Origin: DASXQK01 sp963757155
GTDB taxonomy: Bacteria; Pseudomonadota; Alphaproteobacteria; Dongiales; Dongiaceae
Direction of reading: 5' to 3'
Assembly (NCBI GenBank): GCA_963757155.1
Contig: CAVWQS010000002.1
Location: forward strand, 124,001 to 188,000
Length of the DNA: 64,000 bases
Both the position numbers and the translations under genes were made by a program. The notes below the pieces were generated by a model, which did not search any database, had not been told where the DNA came from, and saw only the letters and a program-made list of their open reading frames with translations. This document shows positions 55,556 to 63,934 of the stretch, in pieces. Numbering within the stretch: position 1 is the first letter of the stretch; every line of letters begins with the position of its first letter.

Positions 55556-57028
55556 ATGACCGAGGAGGTTGCCAGGGTCCCCGGTGTCGATTCCGTTCTC
55601 GCGGGCCAATGGGCCCAGGTCCGCGGCCGGTTGCGCAGCGAATTCGGCGAGGCGACCTATCGCAGCTGGCTGAAGCCCCTGACCCTGTTGGGACAGAGCG
55701 ACTGCCAGGTCTCCATCGCCGTGAAGACCCGCTTCATGCGGGACTGGATCTCCCAGCATTACGCCGAGCGCATCCGTGCCCTCTGGCATGCCGCCAATCC
55801 GGAGGTCCGCGGCATCGAGTTCGTGGTCGACGGCAGCCGGCCCCAGGCGATGAAGGCCCAGCAGGCGGAGCGGGTCGCTCCGCATACGGATACGATGAGG
55901 GCGGAGCCGATGCGGGCAGAGCCCCTGAGGGCGGAATCCGGGCGGGCGGAGCCGATGCGGGAATCCGCGCGCGCCGACGCCCCCGCCACCTTCGCCCCGG
56001 AGGATGTGAGCGCGCCGCTGGATCCGCGCTTCACCTTCGAGAACTTCGTCGTCGGCAAGTCGAACGAGCTCGCCCATGCCGCAGCGCAGCGCGTCGCCGA
56101 GGCGCGCGCCGTGCCCTTCAACCCGCTCTTCCTCTATGGCGGGGTCGGGCTGGGCAAGACCCATCTGATGCATGCCGTCGCCTGGCACATCAAGAAGCGC
56201 ACGCCGCAGCGCCGGGTGATCTATCTCTCGGCCGAGAAGTTCATGTATCAGTTCATCCGCTCGCTGCGGCAGCGCAACGTCATGGCCTTCAAGGAGCAGT
56301 TCCGCTCGGTCGACGTGCTGATGATCGATGACGTGCAGTTCATCAGCGGCAAGGATTCGACCCAGGAGGAGTTCTTCCACACTTTCAACGCGCTGGTCGA
56401 TCAGAACCGGCAGGTCGTGATCTCCGCCGACAAATCGCCCCATGATCTCGAGGGGCTCGAGGAGCGCATGCGCTCGCGCCTCGGCTGGGGGCTGGTGGCC
56501 GATATCCATCCCACGACCTATGAGCTGCGCCTCGGCATCCTGCAGTCCAAGGCCGAGCAGATGAAGGCGCAGGTGCCCTCCAAGGTGCTGGAGTTCCTGG
56601 CCCATAAGATCGTCTCCAACATCCGCGAGCTGGAGGGGGCGCTGAACCGCATCGTCGCCCATGCCACGCTGATCGGCCGCTCGATCACCCTGGAGACGAC
56701 GCAGGAGGTCCTCCACGATCTGCTGCGCGCCAACGACCGGCGGGTCACCATCGAGGAGATCCAGCGCCGCGTCGCCGAGCATTTCAACATGAAGCTCGCC
56801 GACATGCATTCCGAGCGCCGGGCCCGCGCCGTGGCCCGGCCGCGCCAGGTCGCCATGTATCTTTCCAAGCAGCTCACCACCCGTTCCCTGCCGGAAATCG
56901 GCCGCAAATTCGGCAATCGGGACCACACCACGGTGATGCATGCGGTGCGCAAGATCGAGGAACTCTGCGCTCTCGATGCCGGCTTCTCCGAGGATGTGGA
57001 GCTGCTCCGGCGCATGCTCGAGGGTTGA
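55556..57028 (+). CDS. dnaA: Chromosomal replication initiator protein DnaA
   Basis: 490 residues from ATG 55556; ATG 55550, two codons earlier, is too close to GAGGG. It binds DnaA boxes and melts the origin. Domain I (QWAQVRGRLRSEFGEATYRS) leads to a linker with RAEP repeats (residues about 110-140), then the AAA+ domain (FNPLFLYGGVGLGKTHLMHA, VLMIDDVQFISGKDSTQEEF) and the C-terminal DNA-binding domain (RSLPEIGRKFGNRDHTTVMH, AVRKIEEL). All motifs are intact. It follows the rhodanese gene. Confidence 0.96.
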   Translation: MTEEVARVPGVDSVLAGQWAQVRGRLRSEFGEATYRSWLKPLTLLGQSDCQVSIAVKTRFMRDWISQHYAERIRALWHAANPEVRGIEFVVDGSRPQAMKAQQAERVAPHTDTMRAEPMRAEPLRAESGRAEPMRESARADAPATFAPEDVSAPLDPRFTFENFVVGKSNELAHAAAQRVAEARAVPFNPLFLYGGVGLGKTHLMHAVAWHIKKRTPQRRVIYLSAEKFMYQFIRSLRQRNVMAFKEQFRSVDVLMIDDVQFISGKDSTQEEFFHTFNALVDQNRQVVISADKSPHDLEGLEERMRSRLGWGLVADIHPTTYELRLGILQSKAEQMKAQVPSKVLEFLAHKIVSNIRELEGALNRIVAHATLIGRSITLETTQEVLHDLLRANDRRVTIEEIQRRVAEHFNMKLADMHSERRARAVARPRQVAMYLSKQLTTRSLPEIGRKFGNRDHTTVMHAVRKIEELCALDAGFSEDVELLRRMLEG

Positions 57029-57104
57029 CCGGACAACTCTCTGATTTAAAAGGCCGAATCGCGGCCAACGGACCGCCTAAGTACTTTTCTTGCGCATTTT
57101 TTCT

Positions 57105-57114
57105 CTGCTATAAT
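57105..57114 (+). promoter_or_regulatory. Extended -10 promoter of dnaN
   Basis: TGCTATAAT: a perfect TATAAT (57109-57114) preceded by TGn, with an AT-rich stretch (57082-57108) upstream and no good -35. It lies about 100 bp before dnaN. Confidence 0.6.
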
Positions 57115-57215
57115 GACAAACGGCCCCGACGGGTCGTCGGCGCATCGGCCCACGCTCGTCCGGCGGGGCCGGCTGCCGCGGAGTCACCGGACGTCCTGAG
57201 AAGTTTCTGACCGCC

Positions 57216-58334
57216 ATGAAACTCACCATCGAACGCGGCGCTCTGCTGAAATCTCTCGGTCACGTCCAGAACGTCGTCGAGCGGCGGAACACGATTCCGA
57301 TCCTCTCCAACGTCCTGCTCGAGGCCGGCTCCAATGCCCTCGGCCTCACCGCCACGGATATGGATCTCACCATCATCGAGCGGGTGCCGGTCTCGGTGGG
57401 AACCGGCGGGGCGGCGACCGTCCCGGCCCATACTCTGCATGACATCGTGCGCAAGCTGCCCGAGGGTTCCCAGGTCGAGATCGACGGCGGGGGCGAGGGC
57501 GGCCAGGCGACGATCCGGGCGGGGCGCTCCAAATTCAGCCTGCCGACCCTGCCGCGGGAGGATTTCCCGGCGACGGCGGGCGGCGACCTGCCGCACCGCT
57601 TCTCGCTGGCGGCCAAGGATCTGCGCGGCCTGATCGACCGCAGCCGTTTCGCCATCTCCACCGAGGAGACGCGCTATTACCTGAACGGCATCTATCTCCA
57701 TGTCGCCGAGGACAAGGGGGCGAGCCATCTGCGCGCCGTGGCGACCGACGGCCACCGTCTGGCCCGGGTCGAGATGGAGGTGCCCAAGGGGGCGGCCGGC
57801 ATGCCCGGGGTCATCGTGCCGCGCAAGACGGTGGGCGAGCTGCGCAAGCTGATCGACGAGACGGAGGAGCCGATCGAGGTCGCCCTCTCGGAGACCCGCA
57901 TCCGCTTCGCCTTCGATTCCGTCACCCTCTCCTCCAAGCTGATCGACGGCAATTTCCCCGACTATCAGCGGGTGATCCCGACGGGCAACGACAAATCCAT
58001 GACCGTCGACCGGCGCATGTTCGCCGAGGCGGTGGACCGCGTCTCGACCATCGCCTCGGAGAAATCGCGGGCGATCAAGCTCAGCCTGAAGAAGAACAGC
58101 ATGATCCTCTCGGCCTCCAGCCCGGAGAACGGCAGCGCCAGCGAGGAGCTCGAGGTCGGCTATGGCGGCAATCCGATCGAGATCGGCTTCAATGCCCGCT
58201 ACCTCCTCGACATCACGGCGCAGCTCCAGGGCAGCGAGGCGGAATTCAAGCTCGCCGACGCCGCCTCGCCCACGCTGCTGGGCGATGCCGCGGACGCCTC
58301 GGCGCTCTATGTGCTGATGCCGATGCGGGTGTGA
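57216..58334 (+). CDS. dnaN: DNA polymerase III beta subunit (sliding clamp)
   Basis: Intact, 372 residues. It forms the ring clamp for the replicative polymerase. MKLTIERGALLKSLGHVQNV, VERRNTIPILSNVLLEAG, TATDMDLTIIERVPVSVGTG, TDGHRLARVEMEV, FPDYQRVIP and the C-terminal YVLMPMRV are family sequences; the PxxY/hydrophobic-cleft end is present. About 190 bp after dnaA with its own promoter. Its stop overlaps the recF start (TGATG). Confidence 0.96.
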   Translation: MKLTIERGALLKSLGHVQNVVERRNTIPILSNVLLEAGSNALGLTATDMDLTIIERVPVSVGTGGAATVPAHTLHDIVRKLPEGSQVEIDGGGEGGQATIRAGRSKFSLPTLPREDFPATAGGDLPHRFSLAAKDLRGLIDRSRFAISTEETRYYLNGIYLHVAEDKGASHLRAVATDGHRLARVEMEVPKGAAGMPGVIVPRKTVGELRKLIDETEEPIEVALSETRIRFAFDSVTLSSKLIDGNFPDYQRVIPTGNDKSMTVDRRMFAEAVDRVSTIASEKSRAIKLSLKKNSMILSASSPENGSASEELEVGYGGNPIEIGFNARYLLDITAQLQGSEAEFKLADAASPTLLGDAADASALYVLMPMRV

Positions 58335-59613
58335 TGGCGCAACCGCGGCCTGAGCCGAATATCCTCGCCTTCCCCGCCTCTCCGCGGCTATCCCCCACAG
58401 GTGTCTCGGAGGCGAGCGCTGCCCCGCTGGGCATCCTGACGGCGGGCCCCTATGTCGCCCGGCTGATGGTCAGCGACTTCCGCTGCTATGAGCGCGCCGC
58501 GCTGGAGACGGATCCCCGGCCGGTGGTGCTGACGGGGCCCAATGGCGCAGGCAAGACCAATCTGCTGGAAGCCCTCTCCTTCCTCGCCCCGGGCCGGGGC
58601 CTGCGCCAGGCGCGGCTGGCGGAGGTGGACCGGCGCGGCCCGGCTCCGGCGAGAGCGCCCGGTCCTGGGCCGTGGCCGCCAAGCTCGGCGGGCCGGCCGG
58701 GGAATGCGACATCGGCACGGGGCGCGACCCCGCGGCCGAGGAAGGCAGCCGCGACCGCCGCCTGCTGCGCATCGACGGCACCTCCTACCGCGGCCTCAAC
58801 GGCCTGGCCGAGCGGCTGGCGGTGCTCTGGCTGACGCCGCAGATGGACGGGCTGTTCCTGGAGTCCAAATCGGCGCGCCGGCGCTTCCTCGACCGGCTGG
58901 TGCTCTGCTTCGATCCCGGCCATGCCAGCCGGCTCAATGCCTATGAGCAGGCAACCTCCGAGCGCATGCGCCTGCTGCGGGGCGAGATGCCCGCCGGCGA
59001 GGCGCGCAATCAGGCCGTCTGGCTGGAGGGGCTGGAGCAGCAGATCGCCGAGCAGGGCGTGGCCATCGCCGCCGCCCGGCTCGATCTGGTCGCCCGCCTC
59101 GGCGCCGTGCTGGCCGCAACCGAGGGCAGCTTCCCGCGTCCTGGCCTCGCCCTTCTGGGCGAGGTCGAGGGCTGGCTCGGCGAGATGCCGGCGCTCGCCG
59201 CCGAGGACCGGATGCGGGCCCGTCTGGCGGCCGGCCGGACCCTTGATGCCGAGGCCGGACGTGCCCATCTTGGTCCTCATAGGAGCGATCTTCTCGTGAG
59301 CTTCGGATCGGATGGCGGGGCCGTCGGAATGCCCGCCGCCGATTGCTCGACCGGCGAGCAGAAGGCGCTTCTCATTGCCATCCTCCTCGGGCAGGCAAGG
59401 CTGATGGCGGCCGAGCGTGGCCGCCCGCCTCTCCTGCTGCTCGACGAGATTGCCGCTCATCTGGACGAGGGACGCCGCCGCGCCTTGTTCGACGCGCTGC
59501 TGGAGCTCGGCGTCCAGGCGTGGCTCACCGGCACGGACCGCGGCCTCTTCGCCGCGCTGGGCGAGCAGGCCCAGTACTTCACCGTGGCGGACGCCCGCAT
59601 CACCAGGAATTGA
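58334..59613 (+). CDS. recF: DNA replication and repair protein RecF; one frameshift
   Basis: About 426 residues after joining. It loads RecA at gaps with RecO and RecR. MVSDFRCYERAALETDPRPV and VVLTGPNGAGKTNLLEALSF (Walker A, residues about 63-82), ERLAVLWLTPQMDGLFLESK, RRFLDRLVLCFDPGHA, HRSDLLVSFGSDG, DCSTGEQKALLIAILLGQAR (ABC signature) and PPLLLLDEIAAHLDEGRR (Walker B) are visible. The N-terminus has about 45 extra residues before the RecF core. The frame changes near 58640, in GCGCGGCCCGG, between AEVDRRG and SGESARSW. ATG 58334 overlaps the dnaN stop. Confidence 0.9.
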
Positions 59614-59619
59614 CGAGAT

Positions 59620-62181
59620 ATGGCCAACGGACCTGCCAAGAAGATCACCCCCAAGACACCGCCCGATGCGACGCCACCCGATGCCACGCCGCTCGAGACG
59701 GTACCGGCCATTGCGCCCGATTCCGTCAGCCCGAAACGCACGATGGAGGGCGCCGCCCCCGAAGGCGAGGCCAGCGAATTCATCTATGATTCCACCGCCA
59801 TCACGGTGCTGCGCGGGCTCGATGCCGTGCGCAAGCGGCCGGGCATGTATATCGGCGATACCGACGACGGCTCGGGCCTGCACCACATGGTCTATGAGGT
59901 GGTGGACAACTCCATCGACGAATCCCTGGCCGGCTATTGCGACCGCATCGAGGTGATCCTGAACGGCGACGGTTCCGTCACCGTGCGCGACAACGGCCGC
60001 GGGATCCCCGTCGACATCCACAAGGAAGAGGGCGTCTCGGCGGCCGAGGTCATCATGACCCAGCTCCACGCCGGCGGTAAGTTCAACCAGAACTCCTACA
60101 AGGTCTCCGGCGGACTCCATGGCGTCGGCGTCTCGGTGGTCAACGCCCTCTCCGAGCGGCTGGAGCTGCGCATCTGGCGCGACGGCAAGGAGCATTTCAT
60201 GCGCTTCCGCCATGGCGTGGCGGAGGCGCCGCTCGCGGTCGTGGGCGAAAGCGGAACCCGGCGGGGCACGGAGATCAATTTCCTGCCCTCGCGCGAGACC
60301 TTCACCCGCTTCGAGTTCGACTTCGCCACTTTGGAGCATCGCCTGCGCGAGCTCGCCTTCCTCAATTCGGGCGTGCGCCTGCAGCTGAGCGACGCCCGCG
60401 GGGTCGAGGCCAAATCGGTGGAGCTCCATTACGAGGGCGGGGTCGAGGCCTTCGTGCGCTATCTCGACCGCAACAAGACCGCCCTCAACCAGCCCCCCAT
60501 CGTCCTCAAGGGCGAGAAGGAGGGCATCGTGGTGGAAGCCTCCATGGAGTGGAACGACAGCTTCCACGAGACCATGCTCTGCTTCACCAACAACATCCCG
60601 CAGCGCGACGGGGGAACCCATCTCGCCGGCTTCCGCGGCGCGCTGACGCGCCAGATCAACCAGTATCTGAACGACCATGCCGGCGCCAAGAAGGAGAAGG
60701 TGGCGCTCACGGGCGACGACATGCGCGAGGGCTTGACCTGCGTCCTCTCGGTCAAGGTGCCCGATCCCAAATTCTCCTCCCAGACCAAGGACAAGCTGGT
60801 CTCCTCCGAGGTCCGCCCGGCGGTGGAGAGCGTGGTCTCCGAGCGGCTGAACCAGTGGCTGGAGGAGCATCCGGCCGAGGCGAAGAAGATCATCGCCAAG
60901 GTCGAGACGGCGGCGGCGGCCCGCGAGGCGGCGCGCAAGGCGCGCGAGCTGACGCGGCGCAAGGGCGCGCTGGACTTCGCCTCCTTGCCCGGCAAGCTCG
61001 CGGATTGCCAGGAGCGCGACCCGGCCCAGTCCGAGATCTTCATCGTCGAGGGCGATTCCGCCGGCGGCTCGGCCAAGCAGGGCCGCAACCGCAAGAACCA
61101 GGCGATCCTGCCGCTGCGCGGCAAGATCCTGAATGTCGAGCGGGCCCGCTTCGACAAGATGCTGGGCTCGGCCGAGATCGGCACGCTGATCGCGGCGCTG
61201 GGCACCGGCATCGGCTCCGAGGAATTCGACATCGCCAAGATCCGCTATCACCGGATCATCATCATGACCGACGCCGATGTGGACGGCTCCCACATCCGGA
61301 CCCTGCTGCTGACCTTCTTCTATCGCCAGATGCACGAGCTCATCGAGAAGGGCTATCTCTACATCGCCCAGCCGCCGCTCTACCGGGCCAAGAAAGGCTC
61401 CTCCGAGCGCTATCTCAAGGACGAGCGCGCGCTGGAAAGCTTCCTGATCGATGCCGGCATCGAGGGCGCGGTGCTGAGGCTCCATGACGGGACCCAGGTC
61501 GCAGGCCCGGACCTGCGGCGCCTGGTGGACCGGGCGAGCCTCGGCCGCCTCCATATGCAGCCGCTGATCCGCAAGGTCGGCAGCGCCGATGTGGTGGAGC
61601 AGGCCGCCATCGCCGGCGCCCTCAATCCCGAGATCATTCCCGACCGCGAGCGCGCCCGCGCCGCCGCCTCCTATATCGCCCGGCGCCTCGATCTGCTGAC
61701 CGCGCCGGCGAACCGGGGCTGGGAGGGCTCGGCCGAGGACGACGGCGGTCTCGCCTTCAGCCGGCGGCTTCGCGGGGTGACCCGGCGCCATGTCATCGAC
61801 GGCACGCTGATCCGCTCGGCCGAGAGCCACCGGCTGGACGGCATGGCCTCCGAGCTGCAGGAGGTCTATGCCCATCACGCCAAGCTCGTGACCAAGGACA
61901 AGGAAGTCGAGGTCATGGGCCCGCTCTCTCTCGTGGAGGCGATCCTCGAGCAGGGCCGCAAGGGCATGGCCGTGCAGCGCTACAAGGGTCTGGGCGAGAT
62001 GAACCCCGAGCAGCTCTGGGAGACCACCCTCGATCCCCAGGCTCGCTCGCTCCTCCAGGTGCGCGTCAGCCACGCCGACGAGGCGGATGAGATCTTCTCC
62101 ACCCTCATGGGCGACGTGGTCGAGCCCCGGCGCGACTTCATCCAGACCAACGCGCTGAACGTGGCGAATTTGGATATCTGA
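59620..62181 (+). CDS. gyrB: DNA gyrase subunit B
   Basis: Intact, 853 residues. ATPase subunit of gyrase. GLDAVRKRPGMYIGDTDDGS, VYEVVDNSIDESLAGYCDRI, DNGRGIPVDIHKEEGVSAAE and GGLHGVGVSVVNALS form the ATP site; SEIFIVEGDSAGGSAKQGRN and IIIMTDADVDGSHIRTLLLT are the TOPRIM motifs; QRYKGLGEMNPEQLWETTLD near the C-terminus is conserved. The N-terminus has about 50 extra Pro/Thr-rich residues (TPKTPPDATPPDATPLE) before the core. It follows recF by 6 bp and ends the dnaN-recF-gyrB run. Confidence 0.96.
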   Translation: MANGPAKKITPKTPPDATPPDATPLETVPAIAPDSVSPKRTMEGAAPEGEASEFIYDSTAITVLRGLDAVRKRPGMYIGDTDDGSGLHHMVYEVVDNSIDESLAGYCDRIEVILNGDGSVTVRDNGRGIPVDIHKEEGVSAAEVIMTQLHAGGKFNQNSYKVSGGLHGVGVSVVNALSERLELRIWRDGKEHFMRFRHGVAEAPLAVVGESGTRRGTEINFLPSRETFTRFEFDFATLEHRLRELAFLNSGVRLQLSDARGVEAKSVELHYEGGVEAFVRYLDRNKTALNQPPIVLKGEKEGIVVEASMEWNDSFHETMLCFTNNIPQRDGGTHLAGFRGALTRQINQYLNDHAGAKKEKVALTGDDMREGLTCVLSVKVPDPKFSSQTKDKLVSSEVRPAVESVVSERLNQWLEEHPAEAKKIIAKVETAAAAREAARKARELTRRKGALDFASLPGKLADCQERDPAQSEIFIVEGDSAGGSAKQGRNRKNQAILPLRGKILNVERARFDKMLGSAEIGTLIAALGTGIGSEEFDIAKIRYHRIIIMTDADVDGSHIRTLLLTFFYRQMHELIEKGYLYIAQPPLYRAKKGSSERYLKDERALESFLIDAGIEGAVLRLHDGTQVAGPDLRRLVDRASLGRLHMQPLIRKVGSADVVEQAAIAGALNPEIIPDRERARAAASYIARRLDLLTAPANRGWEGSAEDDGGLAFSRRLRGVTRRHVIDGTLIRSAESHRLDGMASELQEVYAHHAKLVTKDKEVEVMGPLSLVEAILEQGRKGMAVQRYKGLGEMNPEQLWETTLDPQARSLLQVRVSHADEADEIFSTLMGDVVEPRRDFIQTNALNVANLDI

Positions 62182-62214
62182 CGGCGCTTTCGGCCGATGG
62201 GCTGCGGGCCGGAC

Positions 62215-62429
62215 ATGGCTCGAGCGATTCAAGATCGGCGACGAGTCCGGTGGAATTCGGAAGCCGGCGAGGTCACCGGCACGCTCATCCGGATCCATGT
62301 CGCCGATTTCGACTACAAGGGCCATACGCATCGCGCGAGCCCGGAGTCTCCGCAGTACGAGATCAAGAGCAGCAAGACCGCCCATATTGCGGCGCATAAG
62401 GGCTCGGCACGACGCTGCTGGACGACTAA
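62215..62429 (+). CDS. DUF2945 (Tudor-like) small protein, frame-disrupted
   Basis: A small basic domain protein of about 70 residues. RVRWNSEAGEVTGTLIRIHV, then DFDYKGHTHRASPESPQYEI and SSKTAHIAAHKGS match DUF2945, a small domain of unknown role. The frame seems to lose one base near 62243, where the nucleotides also spell FKIGD in another frame (family FKxGDxVRWNS), and one near 62408, where restoring a base gives KGSATTLLDD followed by TAA at 62427-62429. With two indels in 215 bp I cannot fix the start; ATG 62215 is a guess. Confidence 0.6.
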
Positions 62430-62967
62430 GCCGAAGCGCCGGCGCCGGGTTGGAGTAAGGGTAGACAAGGAGTCTACACGGAGGTCGACCCGGAGGTCAC
62501 GGAGAAGAGCGAATCACTCTCCGTCGTCATTCCCGCGAAAGCGGGCATAGTCGCATGTACTGTAGCTCAGTCTGAACGCCATCGCCGCATTCTTTCATTC
62601 GACCGCTCTGCCCCCTGCGAGGACTGCTGATTTAGAGTAGCCGCGCGATTTGCAGCGGGAGATGCGAAGACCTGCGGTGAGCGATCGGATCAGCGATCAT
62701 CGATAGCTTTCGTCGTGGGTGAGCGCTCGCGAGCTGCGCTGGAACTCTCTGCAGCGATCGCCGATTACCACCGCATTCAATAGACGGATTGAGCACGTCC
62801 GATATTTATCCATTGGGTCGCCTTTTCGAGCTTCCGTGAGATATCCTCGCTGCAGTGCGTGCGCGACCCTTGGGCGCTTAGCAGCTTCATCGGCGCGTGA
62901 TTTCTCGGCGGCGCACCCGCTCTCGGAACAGCTTATGAGCAGGCCCGTACGCCGCGGCGACGACAGG
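62430..62967. other. Gene-free stretch upstream of gyrB-end region and SDR gene
   Basis: About 540 bp between the DUF2945 gene and the convergent SDR gene. Apart from the family B palindrome at 62525-62548 I see no gene, RNA or recognised signal. Short frames on both strands have no homology that I can name. Confidence 0.6.
62525..62548. repeat. Palindromic repeat, family B
   Basis: CGTCATTCCCGCGAAAGCGGGCAT; one arm base differs from the copies at 15.3 and 54.4 kb. It lies about 100 bp after the DUF2945 gene. Confidence 0.7.
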
Positions 62968-63753
62968 CTAAAGCTGGTCGGCGCCCGCGACGAATCCACC
63001 GCCGTCGATGACGACGGCCTGGCCGGTAATGAATGAGGCCGCGTCCGAGCTGAGGAACAGCACGAGCTGCGCGATCTCGGCGGGATCGCTGATCCGGCCC
63101 ATCGGGATCATCGGCAATACCGTGTCCTTGGCCGCCTGCTCGCCGCCGAACATGTTCATGATCAGCGGCGTCATCACCGAGCCCGGCGCGATGGCATTGA
63201 TACGGATATTCTTGCGCGCCACCTCGAGAGCCGCTGAATTCGTCAGGCCGATGACCCCCCATTTGCTTGCGCAATAGACCGCGGTGGTCGCGAAACCCAT
63301 GACGCCGAAGAGCGACGAGGTGTTGACGATCGCGCCGCCGCCCTTCGCGATCATGTGGGGAACCTGATATTTCAGTCCGTAGAAAATGCCCCGGAGATTG
63401 ACCTCCATCAGCAGTGCGTAGTCCTCGTCGTCGAGGTCCTGCAGGGGCGCGGTCTTGCCCGAGACGCCGGCATTGTTGAAGGCGACGTCGATCCGGCCAA
63501 AGCGCTCGTAGGCCTCCTCGTGGAGCCGCTTCATGGCGCTGCCATTCCGGACGTCGACCTCCCGGAATTCGAATTCGCGGCCGATCGCCTTGACCTCCTC
63601 GGCGAGGCTTCGTCCATGGTCGGCGCCGAGGCCCGAGACGAAAAGATTCGCGCCCGCTTTGGCAAAGGCCAGCGCCGTCGCCCGCCCGATACCGGTCGTG
63701 CCGCCGACCACGAGCACGTTCTTTCCTGAAAAATCGTATTTCACCTGCGACAT
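62968..63753 (-). CDS. SDR family oxidoreductase
   Basis: Intact, 261 residues. VLVVGGTTGIGRATALAFAK is the nucleotide loop (TGxxxGxG as GGTTGIG), FNNAGVSGKTAPLQDL the NNAG motif, VNTSSLFGVM gives the Ser and YCASK the Tyr-xxx-Lys. The C-terminal ISDPAEIAQLVLFLSSDAAS and FITGQAVVIDGGG are typical. The Asp at ADHGRSLAEE region and lack of a basic residue after the loop suggest NAD preference, with low certainty. A LacI-type operator sits 134 bp upstream, identical in type to those around the LacI gene at 10.5 kb, so it may belong to that regulon. Confidence 0.87.
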   Translation of the reverse strand: MSQVKYDFSGKNVLVVGGTTGIGRATALAFAKAGANLFVSGLGADHGRSLAEEVKAIGREFEFREVDVRNGSAMKRLHEEAYERFGRIDVAFNNAGVSGKTAPLQDLDDEDYALLMEVNLRGIFYGLKYQVPHMIAKGGGAIVNTSSLFGVMGFATTAVYCASKWGVIGLTNSAALEVARKNIRINAIAPGSVMTPLIMNMFGGEQAAKDTVLPMIPMGRISDPAEIAQLVLFLSSDAASFITGQAVVIDGGGFVAGADQL

Positions 63754-63886
63754 CTCAGTTCACCCTCCCTCGTCGGCTCGGCAATTTCACGCAATGCCCC
63801 GGCGCACCTCCCTGCCCGAACGCGGCAGGTGCGGGGCGCAGCTATTTAATCCCCAGAGCCGGGGCAGCATGCATAGGAATGCTATC

Positions 63887-63900
63887 TGATACCGGTAACA
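63887..63900. promoter_or_regulatory. LacI-type operator upstream of the SDR gene
   Basis: TGATACCGGTAACA, a 14-bp near-palindrome centred on CG. It differs by one base from the complement of the site at 11892 and shares GGTAACA with the site at 10514. Position about 135 bp before the SDR start is compatible with repression. Confidence 0.6.
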
Positions 63901-63934
63901 ATCTCCAGCGGAAAAGGCCGCTGCAGCGCGTGCC

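Noticed and set aside
54795..57215. oriC next to dnaA
   Set aside because: No cluster of TTATCCACA-type boxes was seen by eye, and in many alphaproteobacteria oriC is not beside dnaA. GC-skew would be needed.
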